From positions 1-47,031 of the forward strand of contig CAZUAI010000042.1 in assembly GCA_964617875.1 (NCBI GenBank): a stretch of DNA of 47,031 bases, given 5' to 3'. Below, one piece after another: positions 33,721 to 41,692 of the stretch. The position numbers were made by a program, and so were the translations under genes. The stretch is from CAZMVY01 sp964617875. Its GTDB lineage: Bacteria; Planctomycetota; Phycisphaerae; UBA1845; PWPN01. A model generated the notes under the pieces. The model did not search any database. It was given only the letters and a program-made list of their open reading frames with translations, and had not been told where the DNA came from. How positions within the stretch are numbered: position 1 is the first letter of the stretch; each line of letters begins with the position of its first letter.

Positions 33721-33840
33721 GCCGAACCGGCCTCGCCCCATGCCGGACCGTTGGCGGCCGGAGATGGAAACGGTGCAGGCATTCGCCGGCCCCCGGGCGC
33801 CGCAGTCCCGCGCCGTCCGCATTCGTCGGCCCTCGGATGC

Positions 33841-33865
33841 AACTTCCCTCGCCGGGTGTCGTAAA
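33841..33865 (+). promoter_or_regulatory. Candidate ECF-type promoter AAC-N16-CGTAAA
   Basis: TGCAAC followed 16 bases later by CGTAAA matches the ECF promoter style (AAC at -35, CGTA-type -10, as for Bacillus SigW). It precedes the ECF sigma gene by about 120 bp and could mediate autoregulation. The motifs are short, so this is tentative. Confidence 0.35.
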
Positions 33866-33870
33866 AGAGG

Positions 33871-33899
33871 TTGACCACGCCCCCGCGGCGCGGGATGAT
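33871..33899 (+). promoter_or_regulatory. Candidate housekeeping promoter for the ECF gene
   Basis: TTGACC (33871-33876), a 17-bp spacer and GATGAT (33894-33899) match sigma-70 boxes at five of six and four of six positions. It lies 89 bp upstream of the GTG start at 33988. Confidence 0.4.
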
Positions 33900-33987
33900 C
33901 CCCTATCGGACGCGGATGACGGGCCCTCCCGGCCGTCCTGCCGGGAACCTTGTCCGCCCCCCTGCGTCCAATCACAAGGATTCGACG

Positions 33988-34602
33988 GTGTCGCAAGCCG
34001 CCGCGGCCATTGCGATCGAGGATGTCCCGCTCGTCGAGCAGACGCAGCAGGGCGACATCGCCGCCTTTGCCCGGCTGGTGACGAAGTACCAGGACCGCGT
34101 CTTCAACACGTGCTGGCGGCTTTGCGGCAACTATGAGGATGCCCGCGATCTGACGCAGGACGCGTTCCTGAAGGCGCTGGAAGCGATCGGCAGCTTTCGC
34201 GGTACAGCGGGGTTCTACACCTGGCTGTTCCGGATCGCCGTCAACGTCTCGATCTCGCACCGGCGGAAGCAGCGACACGCCCCCCGGCTGTCGCTGCACG
34301 ACGAGGAGGGCCGCCGGCTGGTCGACTCGCAGGCGTCCGGCCTCCTCCGCCGCGGAAGCCCGGGCGAGGGCGTGGACCCCTCGGCGGGCGCGCAGGCGAC
34401 CGAGGAACACAGCCTGCTGCTGCGGGCCCTGAACGAACTGGAGGACGACTACCGGACGATTCTCGTACTGCGGGATGTGGAGGGCTTTGACTACCAGGAG
34501 ATCGGCGAGATCCTCGACCTGTCCCCCGGCACCGTGAAAAGCCGGCTGCACCGGGCGAGGATGGCGCTTCGCGAGAAGCTGGGCCCGCTCCTGGGGCGAT
34601 GA
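33988..34602 (+). CDS. ECF-family RNA polymerase sigma factor
   Basis: The 204-residue sigma factor has region 2 (FARLVTKYQDRVFNTCWRLCG, DARDLTQDAFLKALEAI, FYTWLFRIAVNVSIS) and region 4 (DDYRTILVLRDVEGFDYQEI, LDLSPGTVKSRLHRARMALR). A long linker of about 55 residues (RHAPRLSLHDEEGRRL to AGAQATEEH) separates them. GTG 33988 is preferred: AAGGA lies 8 bases upstream and the family begins there; ATG 33871 would add a poorly coding lead. The next gene is an anti-sigma-like protein. Confidence 0.92.
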   Translation: MSQAAAAIAIEDVPLVEQTQQGDIAAFARLVTKYQDRVFNTCWRLCGNYEDARDLTQDAFLKALEAIGSFRGTAGFYTWLFRIAVNVSISHRRKQRHAPRLSLHDEEGRRLVDSQASGLLRRGSPGEGVDPSAGAQATEEHSLLLRALNELEDDYRTILVLRDVEGFDYQEIGEILDLSPGTVKSRLHRARMALREKLGPLLGR

Positions 34603-34631
34603 TGCCGGTTTCGGCACGAGGATGATGCCCA

Positions 34632-34690
34632 TTGTGGTGCAGGCATCCTGCCTGCGTCTTCGGGCAGACGGGAAGCCGGCACCGCAAAGG
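34632..34690 (+). repeat. Family C repeat between sigma factor and anti-sigma genes
   Basis: GTGGTGCAGGCA-tcc-TGCCTGC hairpin (34639-34655) followed by GTCTTCGGGCAGACGGGAAG. The first 16 bases equal those in the RHS gene. It spans much of the 103-bp gap and may weaken coupling of the two genes. Confidence 0.7.
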
Positions 34691-34705
34691 GCCGGCGAGC
34701 ATGAC

Positions 34706-36460
34706 ATGAAACCCGAGCGGCCGCACAACCTCGAAGACCAGTTGTCCGCCTACCTCGACGGCGAACTGACCGCCGCCGAGCGCGCGGAGGTCGAGGCGTG
34801 GCTCGCCCGGGATGAGCACGCCCGCCGAACGCTCGCCGAGCTGGAGCGGACGGCGGCGGCGCTCGGTTCGCTGCCGCGGGCCAGGGCCCCCGACGAGCTG
34901 CTCGAGCTGATCACGTCGCAGGTCGAGCGCCGGGAACTGCTGGGCATCGACGGCAGGGCCGCCGGCGTGCCGCGGCCGCTGGTGCGATCGGTCGGCCGCT
35001 GGTTGGCCTCCGCCGCGGTGATCGCGATGGCCGCGTCCGCGGGCTGGCTGACGTTCCAGCGCCTCAACGCGCCCCGCAAGCCGGCCGGCGGGCCCGGGCC
35101 CTTCGCCGAGGCCCCGCCGCCTCGACCGCCGGCGGTCGAGGAGGAAGGGAAGCGCGGCCCGCACACGGAAGACGCCCTCCGCCGCGAGGTCGCCCCTCGG
35201 CGGGACGCCGAACCCCCGGATGTCCGTCCAAGGGCAATCAACGAACTGGCGATCCGCAATGAAGCGAAGAAGAGCGGCGAGGCGTTAAGTCCGCGCGAAT
35301 CGCCGGCGCCGATGCGGCCGGATTCGCCGGTTGCGAAGACGGCCAGGCCGCTCCCGGAAAAAACCGAGGCGGGCGCCGCACTTGCGCGACTCGATGCCGG
35401 GGACGCGCCGGCGGAGCGGTTGCGTACCACATCGACCCCGGCGGCGGCTCCGAGCGTCACCCTGGAACCGGCCGTCACAGCACCCGCCGCCGACAGGCCG
35501 GGCAGCCAGCCGGCGAAGGACATCGTCGTATTGGCCAGGGGCTCCGACCGGGCATTCGCCGAACCGGCGCAGCGGCAGGTAACCGTCGCGTCGGCATCGG
35601 TTGCGAAGCAGTCGGACGATCACAGCCATGCCGTGCGGGGCGAGTTCGACGGCGAGGGGATCGACCCGCGCTCTGCTCGGGCCGACAGACCGGCCGAAAT
35701 CCGTCTCGTCTATGCCGACACGGCCGCCCGGGACGCCGCCGCGGCGATCATCGAAGAGAGCCTCCGCCGTCCGTCTGACGCGGCACACGGCTCTTCGACG
35801 GACGGCTGGGTAAGGCGCGCGGACCTCGCGGATGCCGCCGGGCACGACACGGTCGGCTACACGTACCATCGCACGCCCGCGGGCACAGGCGCGCCACCGT
35901 CGGGTGAGACGGCCTACATCGTCGAGGGAACGACCGCCGCCACGGACTATGCGTTCCGGATCGTGCGTCAGACCGCGTCTCGAACCCGGCCGCTGAATGT
36001 GATCGTCGTCGATGCCCGGGGCGAGATGAAGGCCGGCGCGGCCGCGCATGACGAGGCGCTTGCCTCCGGGGCCGGTCTTTGCCAGCAGAACGAGAAGGAC
36101 ATGCCGCCGCCGGTCGATCGCGCCGGGGGCCGTGAACTCGCCGCGAAGCAGTCGCTCGAGGTGGGGCAGCGGCTGGGCATCTTCGCGGGGATCGCCCCGG
36201 CGGAAGGCATCGCCCGCCAGGCCGGCCGGTCCCGCGACGGGGCGGTGGGACAATCGCCGCCGTCGCGCCCGAGCGCAACGCAAGGCCGCGACGGCCGCAC
36301 GTTCGAGAACGCGGCCGCCACCCGTCCGGCGACAACACCGGTGACCCGCCTCACGATCCGGCTGGAGACCGTCCCCCCGGCGGCGACAAGACCGGCGACA
36401 GCCCCCGCGAAACCCGCCTCGGCCCCCGCGACGACGCCGGCCTCCCAGCGCACGCCGTGA
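34706..36460 (+). CDS. Putative anti-sigma factor with large proline/alanine-rich extracytoplasmic region
   Basis: The product has 584 residues. Residues 1-70 form a zinc-free anti-sigma-type helical domain (NLEDQLSAYLDGELTAAERAEVEAWLARDEHARR) without the HxxxCxxC motif. One membrane span lies at about residues 97-115 (WLASAAVIAMAASAGWLTF). The remaining 470 residues are disordered-looking, rich in Pro, Ala, Arg and Glu, ending in TRPATAPAKPASAPATTPA; one block (NVIVVDARGEMKAGAAAHDEAL) is more folded in appearance. The layout fits membrane capture of the upstream ECF factor with an outer sensing part. Start ATG 34706. Confidence 0.75.
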   Translation: MKPERPHNLEDQLSAYLDGELTAAERAEVEAWLARDEHARRTLAELERTAAALGSLPRARAPDELLELITSQVERRELLGIDGRAAGVPRPLVRSVGRWLASAAVIAMAASAGWLTFQRLNAPRKPAGGPGPFAEAPPPRPPAVEEEGKRGPHTEDALRREVAPRRDAEPPDVRPRAINELAIRNEAKKSGEALSPRESPAPMRPDSPVAKTARPLPEKTEAGAALARLDAGDAPAERLRTTSTPAAAPSVTLEPAVTAPAADRPGSQPAKDIVVLARGSDRAFAEPAQRQVTVASASVAKQSDDHSHAVRGEFDGEGIDPRSARADRPAEIRLVYADTAARDAAAAIIEESLRRPSDAAHGSSTDGWVRRADLADAAGHDTVGYTYHRTPAGTGAPPSGETAYIVEGTTAATDYAFRIVRQTASRTRPLNVIVVDARGEMKAGAAAHDEALASGAGLCQQNEKDMPPPVDRAGGRELAAKQSLEVGQRLGIFAGIAPAEGIARQAGRSRDGAVGQSPPSRPSATQGRDGRTFENAAATRPATTPVTRLTIRLETVPPAATRPATAPAKPASAPATTPASQRTP

Positions 36461-36513
36461 CCCCAGGGCTTGCCTTTCGCACCCACAACCATGCCGCCCC
36501 GTGGCGCCGCCAC

Positions 36514-36543
36514 TTGACGCCCGCCCGGCACGTGGCGTAGCAT
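36514..36543 (+). promoter_or_regulatory. Candidate promoter of the 145-residue protein gene
   Basis: TTGACG (36514-36519), an 18-bp spacer and TAGCAT (36538-36543). It lies in the 134-bp gap after the anti-sigma gene, 52 bp before ATG 36595, giving the small gene its own promoter. Confidence 0.4.
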
Positions 36544-36594
36544 CCCCGCCGAATCGTCCAGCTCTGAACGCATACAGAAGGAGGCCGAGGAACC

Positions 36595-37032
36595 ATGACC
36601 CGTTCCACCCGTCCCGCGATCGTCGCCGCGTGTCTGTTCGTGTCGGCCGGCGCCGCCCTCTGGGTGTACGCCGGAAACCTGACCCCGCCGGCGGGGCCCG
36701 TCACGCCGACCATGAAAACGCTCGATCAGTTGTCCGCCCAGATCACCGCGCTCCAGGCGCCGGTCAAGCAGGTGGTCCGCGGCGTGCTTACGTTCCCCAA
36801 GGACCAGCGCGAGGTGTCGCAGACGCTCGCGGCCGCCGTCAACCCGGCCAGAAGCGTGGTGATGCTGGACAACGCCGTCGCGACCGCGCAACCGATCAGC
36901 GACCCCAACTTCGTCGTCCGAAACGGCGCGTGCCTCGTGTCGCTCTCCGGCTCACAGATCACCGTTCGCGTGGATGCGAACATCGCCTCCGTGGGGGTTG
37001 AGGTGAGCTACCAGATCATCGAATACAACTGA
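36595..37032 (+). CDS. Small exported protein with phage-tail-like C-terminal pattern
   Basis: The 145-residue protein has a signal peptide or anchor (PAIVAACLFVSAGAALWVYA). A heptad-like segment follows (MKTLDQLSAQITALQAPVKQ), then VVRGVLTFPKDQREVSQTLA, AVNPARSVVMLDNAV, VRNGACLVSLSGSQITVRVD and VEVSYQIIEYN. Phrases of the type QRGV...NP.KSFV...L..S..I...VSYQVIEF are seen in phage-tail or surface-associated small proteins; the resemblance is loose and no family is assigned. SD AGGAGG ahead of ATG 36595. Confidence 0.65.
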   Translation: MTRSTRPAIVAACLFVSAGAALWVYAGNLTPPAGPVTPTMKTLDQLSAQITALQAPVKQVVRGVLTFPKDQREVSQTLAAAVNPARSVVMLDNAVATAQPISDPNFVVRNGACLVSLSGSQITVRVDANIASVGVEVSYQIIEYN

Positions 37033-37118
37033 TCGCGGCCGATTGCATGATGACCGGCCGACGTTTGCGACAGCCCCACAGCCGGGCGAACCTGCGGCGT
37101 GCCGGAGAACCGCCCGGC

Positions 37119-38408
37119 CTACGCGATCGGCTGCGGCCGAAGCGGCTTCGTACGCGAAAGGATCTCCTCGCAGTACGCCAGCGTCTCGCGGGCAACCTGG
37201 TCCCAGGAGCGCTGGCGGCCCACGGCCGCGATCCTCTCGCGGTCCCACGTGCGGCGCAACGCGGCCAGAATCGCGTCCCGCAGTGAACCCGCGTCGCCGA
37301 ACGGAACGAGCGTCCCCAGATCGGGTGAGTTCACCAGCTCCGGGTTGCCGCCGACGGCCGTCGTGATGACCGGCGCGCCGGCGCAGAGGGCCTCCTGAAT
37401 CGCGTTGCAGCAGCCCTCCATTCGCGTTGCCAGCGCGAAGCAGTCCGCCGCGTTGAGATACAGGTTGATGCGGTCCTGCGGCTGACGGCCGAGCATCTCG
37501 ACCGCGCCGTCGAGCCCCAGTTCGTGTACGCGGGCCCGCAGCCTGGGCTCGTAGTCCCGTTCCGCCGTCGGCCCGCCGATCAGCAGCAGCCGGACATCGC
37601 CGGCTGCCCGGCGCACGGCCGGCAACACCTCGACCAGCCGGTGAAAGCCCTTCAGTTCCTGCATGTGTCCGACGCTGACGACGTAGCGCGGGCCGTCCGG
37701 CAGATGGAGGGCCCATTCGGAAACGTCCCGTCGTCCCGCCGGTAGGCCAACCCCCTCACCCTGCCCTCCCCCCGCCAGGGGCAGAGGACTATCGGAAGAG
37801 GCCCGCAACCCCGCGCGGGCTGTTGACGGGTCCACGCGGCGGAAGACGGTGTCGTCCACGCCGTTCGGGATGACGCGGATAGCGAGCAACCGGCCGGCGA
37901 CCTCCATCGCGGCATCGCGGAGCGACGAGGCCACGGCCACAAGCCCGTCCGCCTCGCGCAGCATCCGCGCGATCTGCGGGCGCCGCAGCCGATACCGCAC
38001 CTGCGAATGCAGCTTGCCGCGAAGCGTCACGCAGACCGGAAGGCCGAGTTCCTTCGCTGCGCACACCGCCCCGACGCCGTCGGGGTATTCGAAGTGCGCG
38101 TCGATCAGATCGAACGGGTACGATTGGCGAATCTCACGCAGTGCGCGTCGCAGGCAGCGGGCGAAGAACATGCCGTCAAGGCATTTCGCCAACCCTGGCA
38201 GATACGGCATCCGCCGGTAATGCGCGGCGACCGGCTCGGACACATCGAACGTGCGGACGCCCCGCGACCAGCCCGGGAACCAGGGCTGTGGCACGACGAC
38301 GCGAACCTCGGCGAGCCTCGCGAGCGCCCGGAGCCGCTGCTGCACGAAGATCCCTTGCACCGGCGCCGCCGGCGTGGGGTAAACCATCGTGGTGCTGAGG
38401 ATCTTCAT
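37119..38408 (-). CDS. Glycosyltransferase family 4
   Basis: The 429-residue GT-B enzyme starts MKILSTTMVYPTPAAPVQGIF. It has the N-terminal Rossmann half (DLIDAHFEYPDGVGAVCAAK, LPVCVTLRGKLH, RVIPNGVDDTVFRR) and the C-terminal half (RYVVSVGHMQELKGFHRLVE, VEMLGRQPQDRINLYLNAAD, EGCCNAIQEALCAGAPVITTAVGG, the nucleotide-sugar E-x7-E type motif). Residues 203-225 (SSDSPLPLAGGGQGEGVGLP) are a repeat-encoded insertion at the domain junction. It probably adds a sugar to a surface glycan. asnB lies upstream in the same direction. Confidence 0.9.
   Translation of the reverse strand: MKILSTTMVYPTPAAPVQGIFVQQRLRALARLAEVRVVVPQPWFPGWSRGVRTFDVSEPVAAHYRRMPYLPGLAKCLDGMFFARCLRRALREIRQSYPFDLIDAHFEYPDGVGAVCAAKELGLPVCVTLRGKLHSQVRYRLRRPQIARMLREADGLVAVASSLRDAAMEVAGRLLAIRVIPNGVDDTVFRRVDPSTARAGLRASSDSPLPLAGGGQGEGVGLPAGRRDVSEWALHLPDGPRYVVSVGHMQELKGFHRLVEVLPAVRRAAGDVRLLLIGGPTAERDYEPRLRARVHELGLDGAVEMLGRQPQDRINLYLNAADCFALATRMEGCCNAIQEALCAGAPVITTAVGGNPELVNSPDLGTLVPFGDAGSLRDAILAALRRTWDRERIAAVGRQRSWDQVARETLAYCEEILSRTKPLRPQPIA
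37748..37800 (-). repeat. Family B repeat inside a glycosyltransferase gene
   Basis: CCCCCTCACCCTGCCCTCCC and GCCAGGGGCAGAGG are the family B pattern. Read in phase it encodes SPLPLAGGGQGEGVG at the hinge between the two GT-B domains, a place that tolerates extra residues. Confidence 0.7.
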
Positions 38409-38460
38409 GGGTGACCGTCGCGAATCGCGCCCGCTCCGGTACGGCGACCCCGTGTGGACT

Positions 38461-38480
38461 GCGGCCTCTCCAGAGGCCGC
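38461..38480. terminator. Perfect hairpin between asnB and the GT4 gene
   Basis: GCGGCCTCT-cc-AGAGGCCGC, a 9-bp perfect stem, 5 bp beyond the asnB stop. No U-run follows on the asnB transcript, so an attenuator or stability hairpin is as likely as a terminator. Confidence 0.4.
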
Positions 38481-38484
38481 CCCG

Positions 38485-40398
38485 CTATCCCGGTTGCCCG
38501 GCCGTCTGCGTCTGCCGCATGAACTTGCGGCCCCAATGCTCCAGCATCAGCAGCGACCAGATGATCGGCTCCATCCACCGCATGCCGATCTGGTGACGCC
38601 GCCACATCCGCTCGACCGCGGGCATGTGCAGCCACTCGCGGACGCACGCGTCGGGCCCGAAGAGCAGGTCCTCCACCATCGGCCGCAACGGCCCGCGGAA
38701 CCACTCCCCCAGCGGCACGGAGAAACCCATCTTCCGCCGGTCGACGATGTCCTCGCCGATCACCGGTCGCATCATCTTCTTGAACAGGTACTTGCCCTCG
38801 CCCTCGTGCAGCTTCAGCTGCGGGGGGATCCGCGCCATGAACTCGACGAACTTGTGGTCGAGGATCGGGGCCCGCACCTCCAGCGCGACGGCCATGCTCG
38901 CCCGGTCCACCTTCACAAGGATGTCGTCGCACAGGTACGTCTTGATGTCCGCATACAGGCTCCGGCTGAGAGGGTCCGGCGCGTCCGTCCGGGCGAAGTG
39001 ATCCTGCAGCACCGTGAACGAGTCGTAGCCGGGAATCGCCGCCAGCAGGTCGTCGCTCAGCAGCCGCCGCGACGCCGCCGGGTCGAAGAACGCCACGCTC
39101 AGGTAATGCGCCCGGTCGTCGTCCACGCTCAGGTTGAGGAACGTCGACTTCGCCCGGAACATCCGCGGCAGCCAGTCCGCCTTCGGGTAGACGGCTGCGA
39201 GCGTGCCGAACAGGTACTTCCGCAGCACGGCGGGAATCCGCGCCCGGATCCGCCGTTCGCGGTCGTCGAAGCGGTAGCGGCGGTAGCCGGCCATGTTCTC
39301 GTCGCCCCCGTCGCCGGAAAGCGCGACCGTCACGTTCTGCCGTGCCATCTTCGAGACGTAATACGTGGGGATCGCCGAATAGTCGGCGAAGGGTTCGTCG
39401 TAGTGCCAGGCAAGCGTCTCGACGATATCCACGGCCTCGGGCCGGACGACGTAGCGGTGGTGGTCCGTCCGGAACCGCTCGGCGATGCGGTCGGCGTAGT
39501 GCAGCTCGTTGAACTCCTCCTCGTCGAAGCCGATCGAGTTCGTGATGACCGGCTTGTCGCTGAGCGCGGCCATCGTGGCGACGACGGAGCTGGAGTCGAT
39601 GCCGCCGCTGAGAAACGCCCCGAGCGGCACGTCGGAGATCAGGCGGAGCCGCGTGGCCTCGCGGAGCTGCTCGACGAACTCCTCGCCGAGCTGCTCGGGC
39701 GTCTTCGGCTCGAAGCCGGGAAACCGGAGGTCCCAGTATTGCCGGACCTGCACCGTGCCGTCGCGGTAGACCAGCAGGTGGCCCTGCGGCAGCTTGTGGA
39801 TGTGCCGGAACATCGTCTTGGGTGCCGGCACGTAGAGGTAGGTGAAATAGTCCTGCAGGGCGTCGGGGCGGATCTCGCGCGGGACGCCGGGGGCCTCGAG
39901 GATCGCCTTGATCTCCGACGCGAAGATGAGCCGCCGGCCGTCGCAGTAGTAGTAGAGCGGCTTCTTGCCGAGGCGGTCGCGGACGAGCGTCGCCTGGCGT
40001 CGCGGCGCGTCCCAGATCGCATAGGCGAACATGCCGCGGAAATCCCGCACGGCGTCCGGCCCGTGCTCCTCGTACGCGTGCAGGATGACCTCCGTGTCCG
40101 AGCGGCTGCGGAACCGGTGGCCCTTCTGCCGGAGCGCCGGCTCGAGGTCGAGGAAGTTGTAGATCTCGCCGTTGAACGTGACCCAGACGGTGCCGTCCTC
40201 GTTTCCCATCGGCTGGTGGCCGGCGGGCGAGAGGTCGATGATCGCCAGCCGCGACTGCGCGAGCATCGCGTGGGCGTCGGCCCAGACGCCGCAGTCATCC
40301 GGCCCGCGGTGCCGTTGCACCGCGTTCATCCGCGCGCCGGCCGCACGTTCGTCCGCCGTCAGCCCGTCCGCCGTGATGATGCCTGCGATGCCGCACAT
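38485..40398 (-). CDS. asnB: Asparagine synthase (glutamine-hydrolysing)
   Basis: The 637-residue enzyme carries an N-terminal glutamine amidotransferase class II domain with catalytic Cys2 (MCGIAGIIT) and RLAIIDLSPAGHQPM, and a C-terminal ATP-dependent synthase with LSGGIDSSSVVATMAA (P-loop SGGIDSS) and VALSGDGGDENMAGYRRY. ATG 40398 is chosen because the nucleophile must follow the initiator Met; a longer frame exists upstream. In loci like this AsnB-type proteins often amidate sugars or glycan precursors instead of free aspartate; the two neighbouring GT4 genes support this. Confidence 0.93.
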   Translation of the reverse strand: MCGIAGIITADGLTADERAAGARMNAVQRHRGPDDCGVWADAHAMLAQSRLAIIDLSPAGHQPMGNEDGTVWVTFNGEIYNFLDLEPALRQKGHRFRSRSDTEVILHAYEEHGPDAVRDFRGMFAYAIWDAPRRQATLVRDRLGKKPLYYYCDGRRLIFASEIKAILEAPGVPREIRPDALQDYFTYLYVPAPKTMFRHIHKLPQGHLLVYRDGTVQVRQYWDLRFPGFEPKTPEQLGEEFVEQLREATRLRLISDVPLGAFLSGGIDSSSVVATMAALSDKPVITNSIGFDEEEFNELHYADRIAERFRTDHHRYVVRPEAVDIVETLAWHYDEPFADYSAIPTYYVSKMARQNVTVALSGDGGDENMAGYRRYRFDDRERRIRARIPAVLRKYLFGTLAAVYPKADWLPRMFRAKSTFLNLSVDDDRAHYLSVAFFDPAASRRLLSDDLLAAIPGYDSFTVLQDHFARTDAPDPLSRSLYADIKTYLCDDILVKVDRASMAVALEVRAPILDHKFVEFMARIPPQLKLHEGEGKYLFKKMMRPVIGEDIVDRRKMGFSVPLGEWFRGPLRPMVEDLLFGPDACVREWLHMPAVERMWRRHQIGMRWMEPIIWSLLMLEHWGRKFMRQTQTAGQPG

Positions 40399-40401
40399 GG
40401 G

Positions 40402-40500
40402 GAAAAGTGCGAAAATGGGAAAGTGCAAAAGTGAAAAACCGGGAAATCGCCCTTCACGAGGCCATTTTCCACTCTTTCACTCTCTCATTTTCTCACTTTC
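40402..40500. repeat. Long imperfect hairpin (family D) between GT4 and asnB genes
   Basis: Arms of about 36 bp at 40402-40437 (purine-rich, GGAAAAGTGCGAAAATGGGA) and 40464-40500 (pyrimidine-rich) pair at most positions around a 26-base loop containing CGGGAAATCGC, the string also found at 6440. No SD is visible before the asnB ATG, so the hairpin may control its translation or transcript stability. Confidence 0.75.
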
Positions 40501-41692
40501 AGTGCCTCGCTCCTTGGGCCACGCGTTCGTACATCCGCGCATACGCCTCGGTCATTCGCGCCAGGCTGAACATCGACTCGATCCGTCGCCGCCCGGCGGA
40601 GCCCATCGCGCCGCGCACGTCCGGCCGCTCGATCAGGCGACGCAGGCACGCCGTCAGACCCGCCGCGTCCCCCGATTCTATCAGCAGGCCGGTTTCCCCG
40701 TCCATCACGATCTCCGGATTCCCGCCCACGCGCGTCGCCACGACCGGTAATCCGCACGCCATCGCCTCGAGGATCGCGTTGGACATCCCCTCGCGGCGGC
40801 TCGTCAGGGCGAAGACATCGAGGGCGCCCAGCACCGCCGTCGCATCGGCCCGCCGCCCCAGGAATCGTACGTCTTCCGCGAGCCCGCGTTCGGCGGCCGC
40901 ACGGCGAAGCCGTTCCTCCTCCGGCCCGTCGCCGGCAAGGACCAGCACGACCTTGGTGATGCAGCCCTCGTGCCTGCATCCCTCTGCGGGCTGGGGGCCT
41001 GCCCCACAAGCGGACCGCTCGGCGGGGCGCCCCCTCAGCCCGGCCACCGCCTCGATGAGCAGGTCATAGTTCTTGATCGGGTCGAGCCGGCCGAGCGAGC
41101 CGATCACGAGCGCATCCGGCGGAAGGCCCAGGGCCGCCCTGGCCGCTGTCCGCTGATCGGCCGGACGGAAGCGGTCGGCATCGACACCGTTGTAGAGCAC
41201 CTCGAAGCGGCCGGCCGCGATCCCCGTCTCGGCGGCGAGGCGATCCGCGGCGTCACGGCAGACGGCGCAGAGATGGTCGGTCCATCGCGCGAGCTGCCGG
41301 CACGCCAGCGCCCGACGCGGCGGCATCCGCCGGTCGCTGGTCCAGCCGTGGATGCTCCAGACCAGCCGCCCCACGCCGGCGATCGCCCTGGCGACCGCGG
41401 CATCCGGCCAGCAGTTCCAGTTTCGCGCGTGGATCACGTGCGGCCGCCACCGCCGGATCGTCCGCGCCAGCCGCAGCGTCGCGCCGGGGTCGTGCCGACC
41501 CGCCCGCAGCTCGGTCACCTCCGCCCGTCCGCGGAGGCGATCGGCCAGCGGCCCCGTGTGCAGGAGGCACGCGACGTGGTGCCGGAACCGCTCGGCCGGC
41601 AGCCCGTGGATCAGATTGACGACGCCGTTCTCCATCCCGCCGGTGTCGAGGCTGGGAATCACGTGCAGGATTCGGATGCGTGTCGCCATCAT
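40499..41692 (-). CDS. Glycosyltransferase family 4
   Basis: The 397-residue GT-B enzyme has ILHVIPSLDTGGMENGVVNLIHGL at its start, RPHVIHARNWNCWPDAAVA, EVLYNGVDADRFRP, IGSLGRLDPIKNYDLLIEAVAGL and the nucleotide-sugar motif TSRREGMSNAILEAMACGLPVVAT. Residues 223-245 (GRPAERSACGAGPQPAEGCR) are a repeat-encoded insertion after the KNYDLLIEA helix. Start at tandem ATGs 41692/41689. First gene of the GT-asnB-GT cluster. Confidence 0.9.
   Translation of the reverse strand: MMATRIRILHVIPSLDTGGMENGVVNLIHGLPAERFRHHVACLLHTGPLADRLRGRAEVTELRAGRHDPGATLRLARTIRRWRPHVIHARNWNCWPDAAVARAIAGVGRLVWSIHGWTSDRRMPPRRALACRQLARWTDHLCAVCRDAADRLAAETGIAAGRFEVLYNGVDADRFRPADQRTAARAALGLPPDALVIGSLGRLDPIKNYDLLIEAVAGLRGRPAERSACGAGPQPAEGCRHEGCITKVVLVLAGDGPEEERLRRAAAERGLAEDVRFLGRRADATAVLGALDVFALTSRREGMSNAILEAMACGLPVVATRVGGNPEIVMDGETGLLIESGDAAGLTACLRRLIERPDVRGAMGSAGRRRIESMFSLARMTEAYARMYERVAQGARH
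40957..41018 (-). repeat. Family C repeat inside a glycosyltransferase gene
   Basis: GATGCAG and CTGCATC arms surround CCTCGTGC, followed on the plus strand by CCTGCATCCCTCTGCGGGCT, alignable with the copy at 11440-11475. It is read in phase in the minus-strand gene. Confidence 0.65.
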
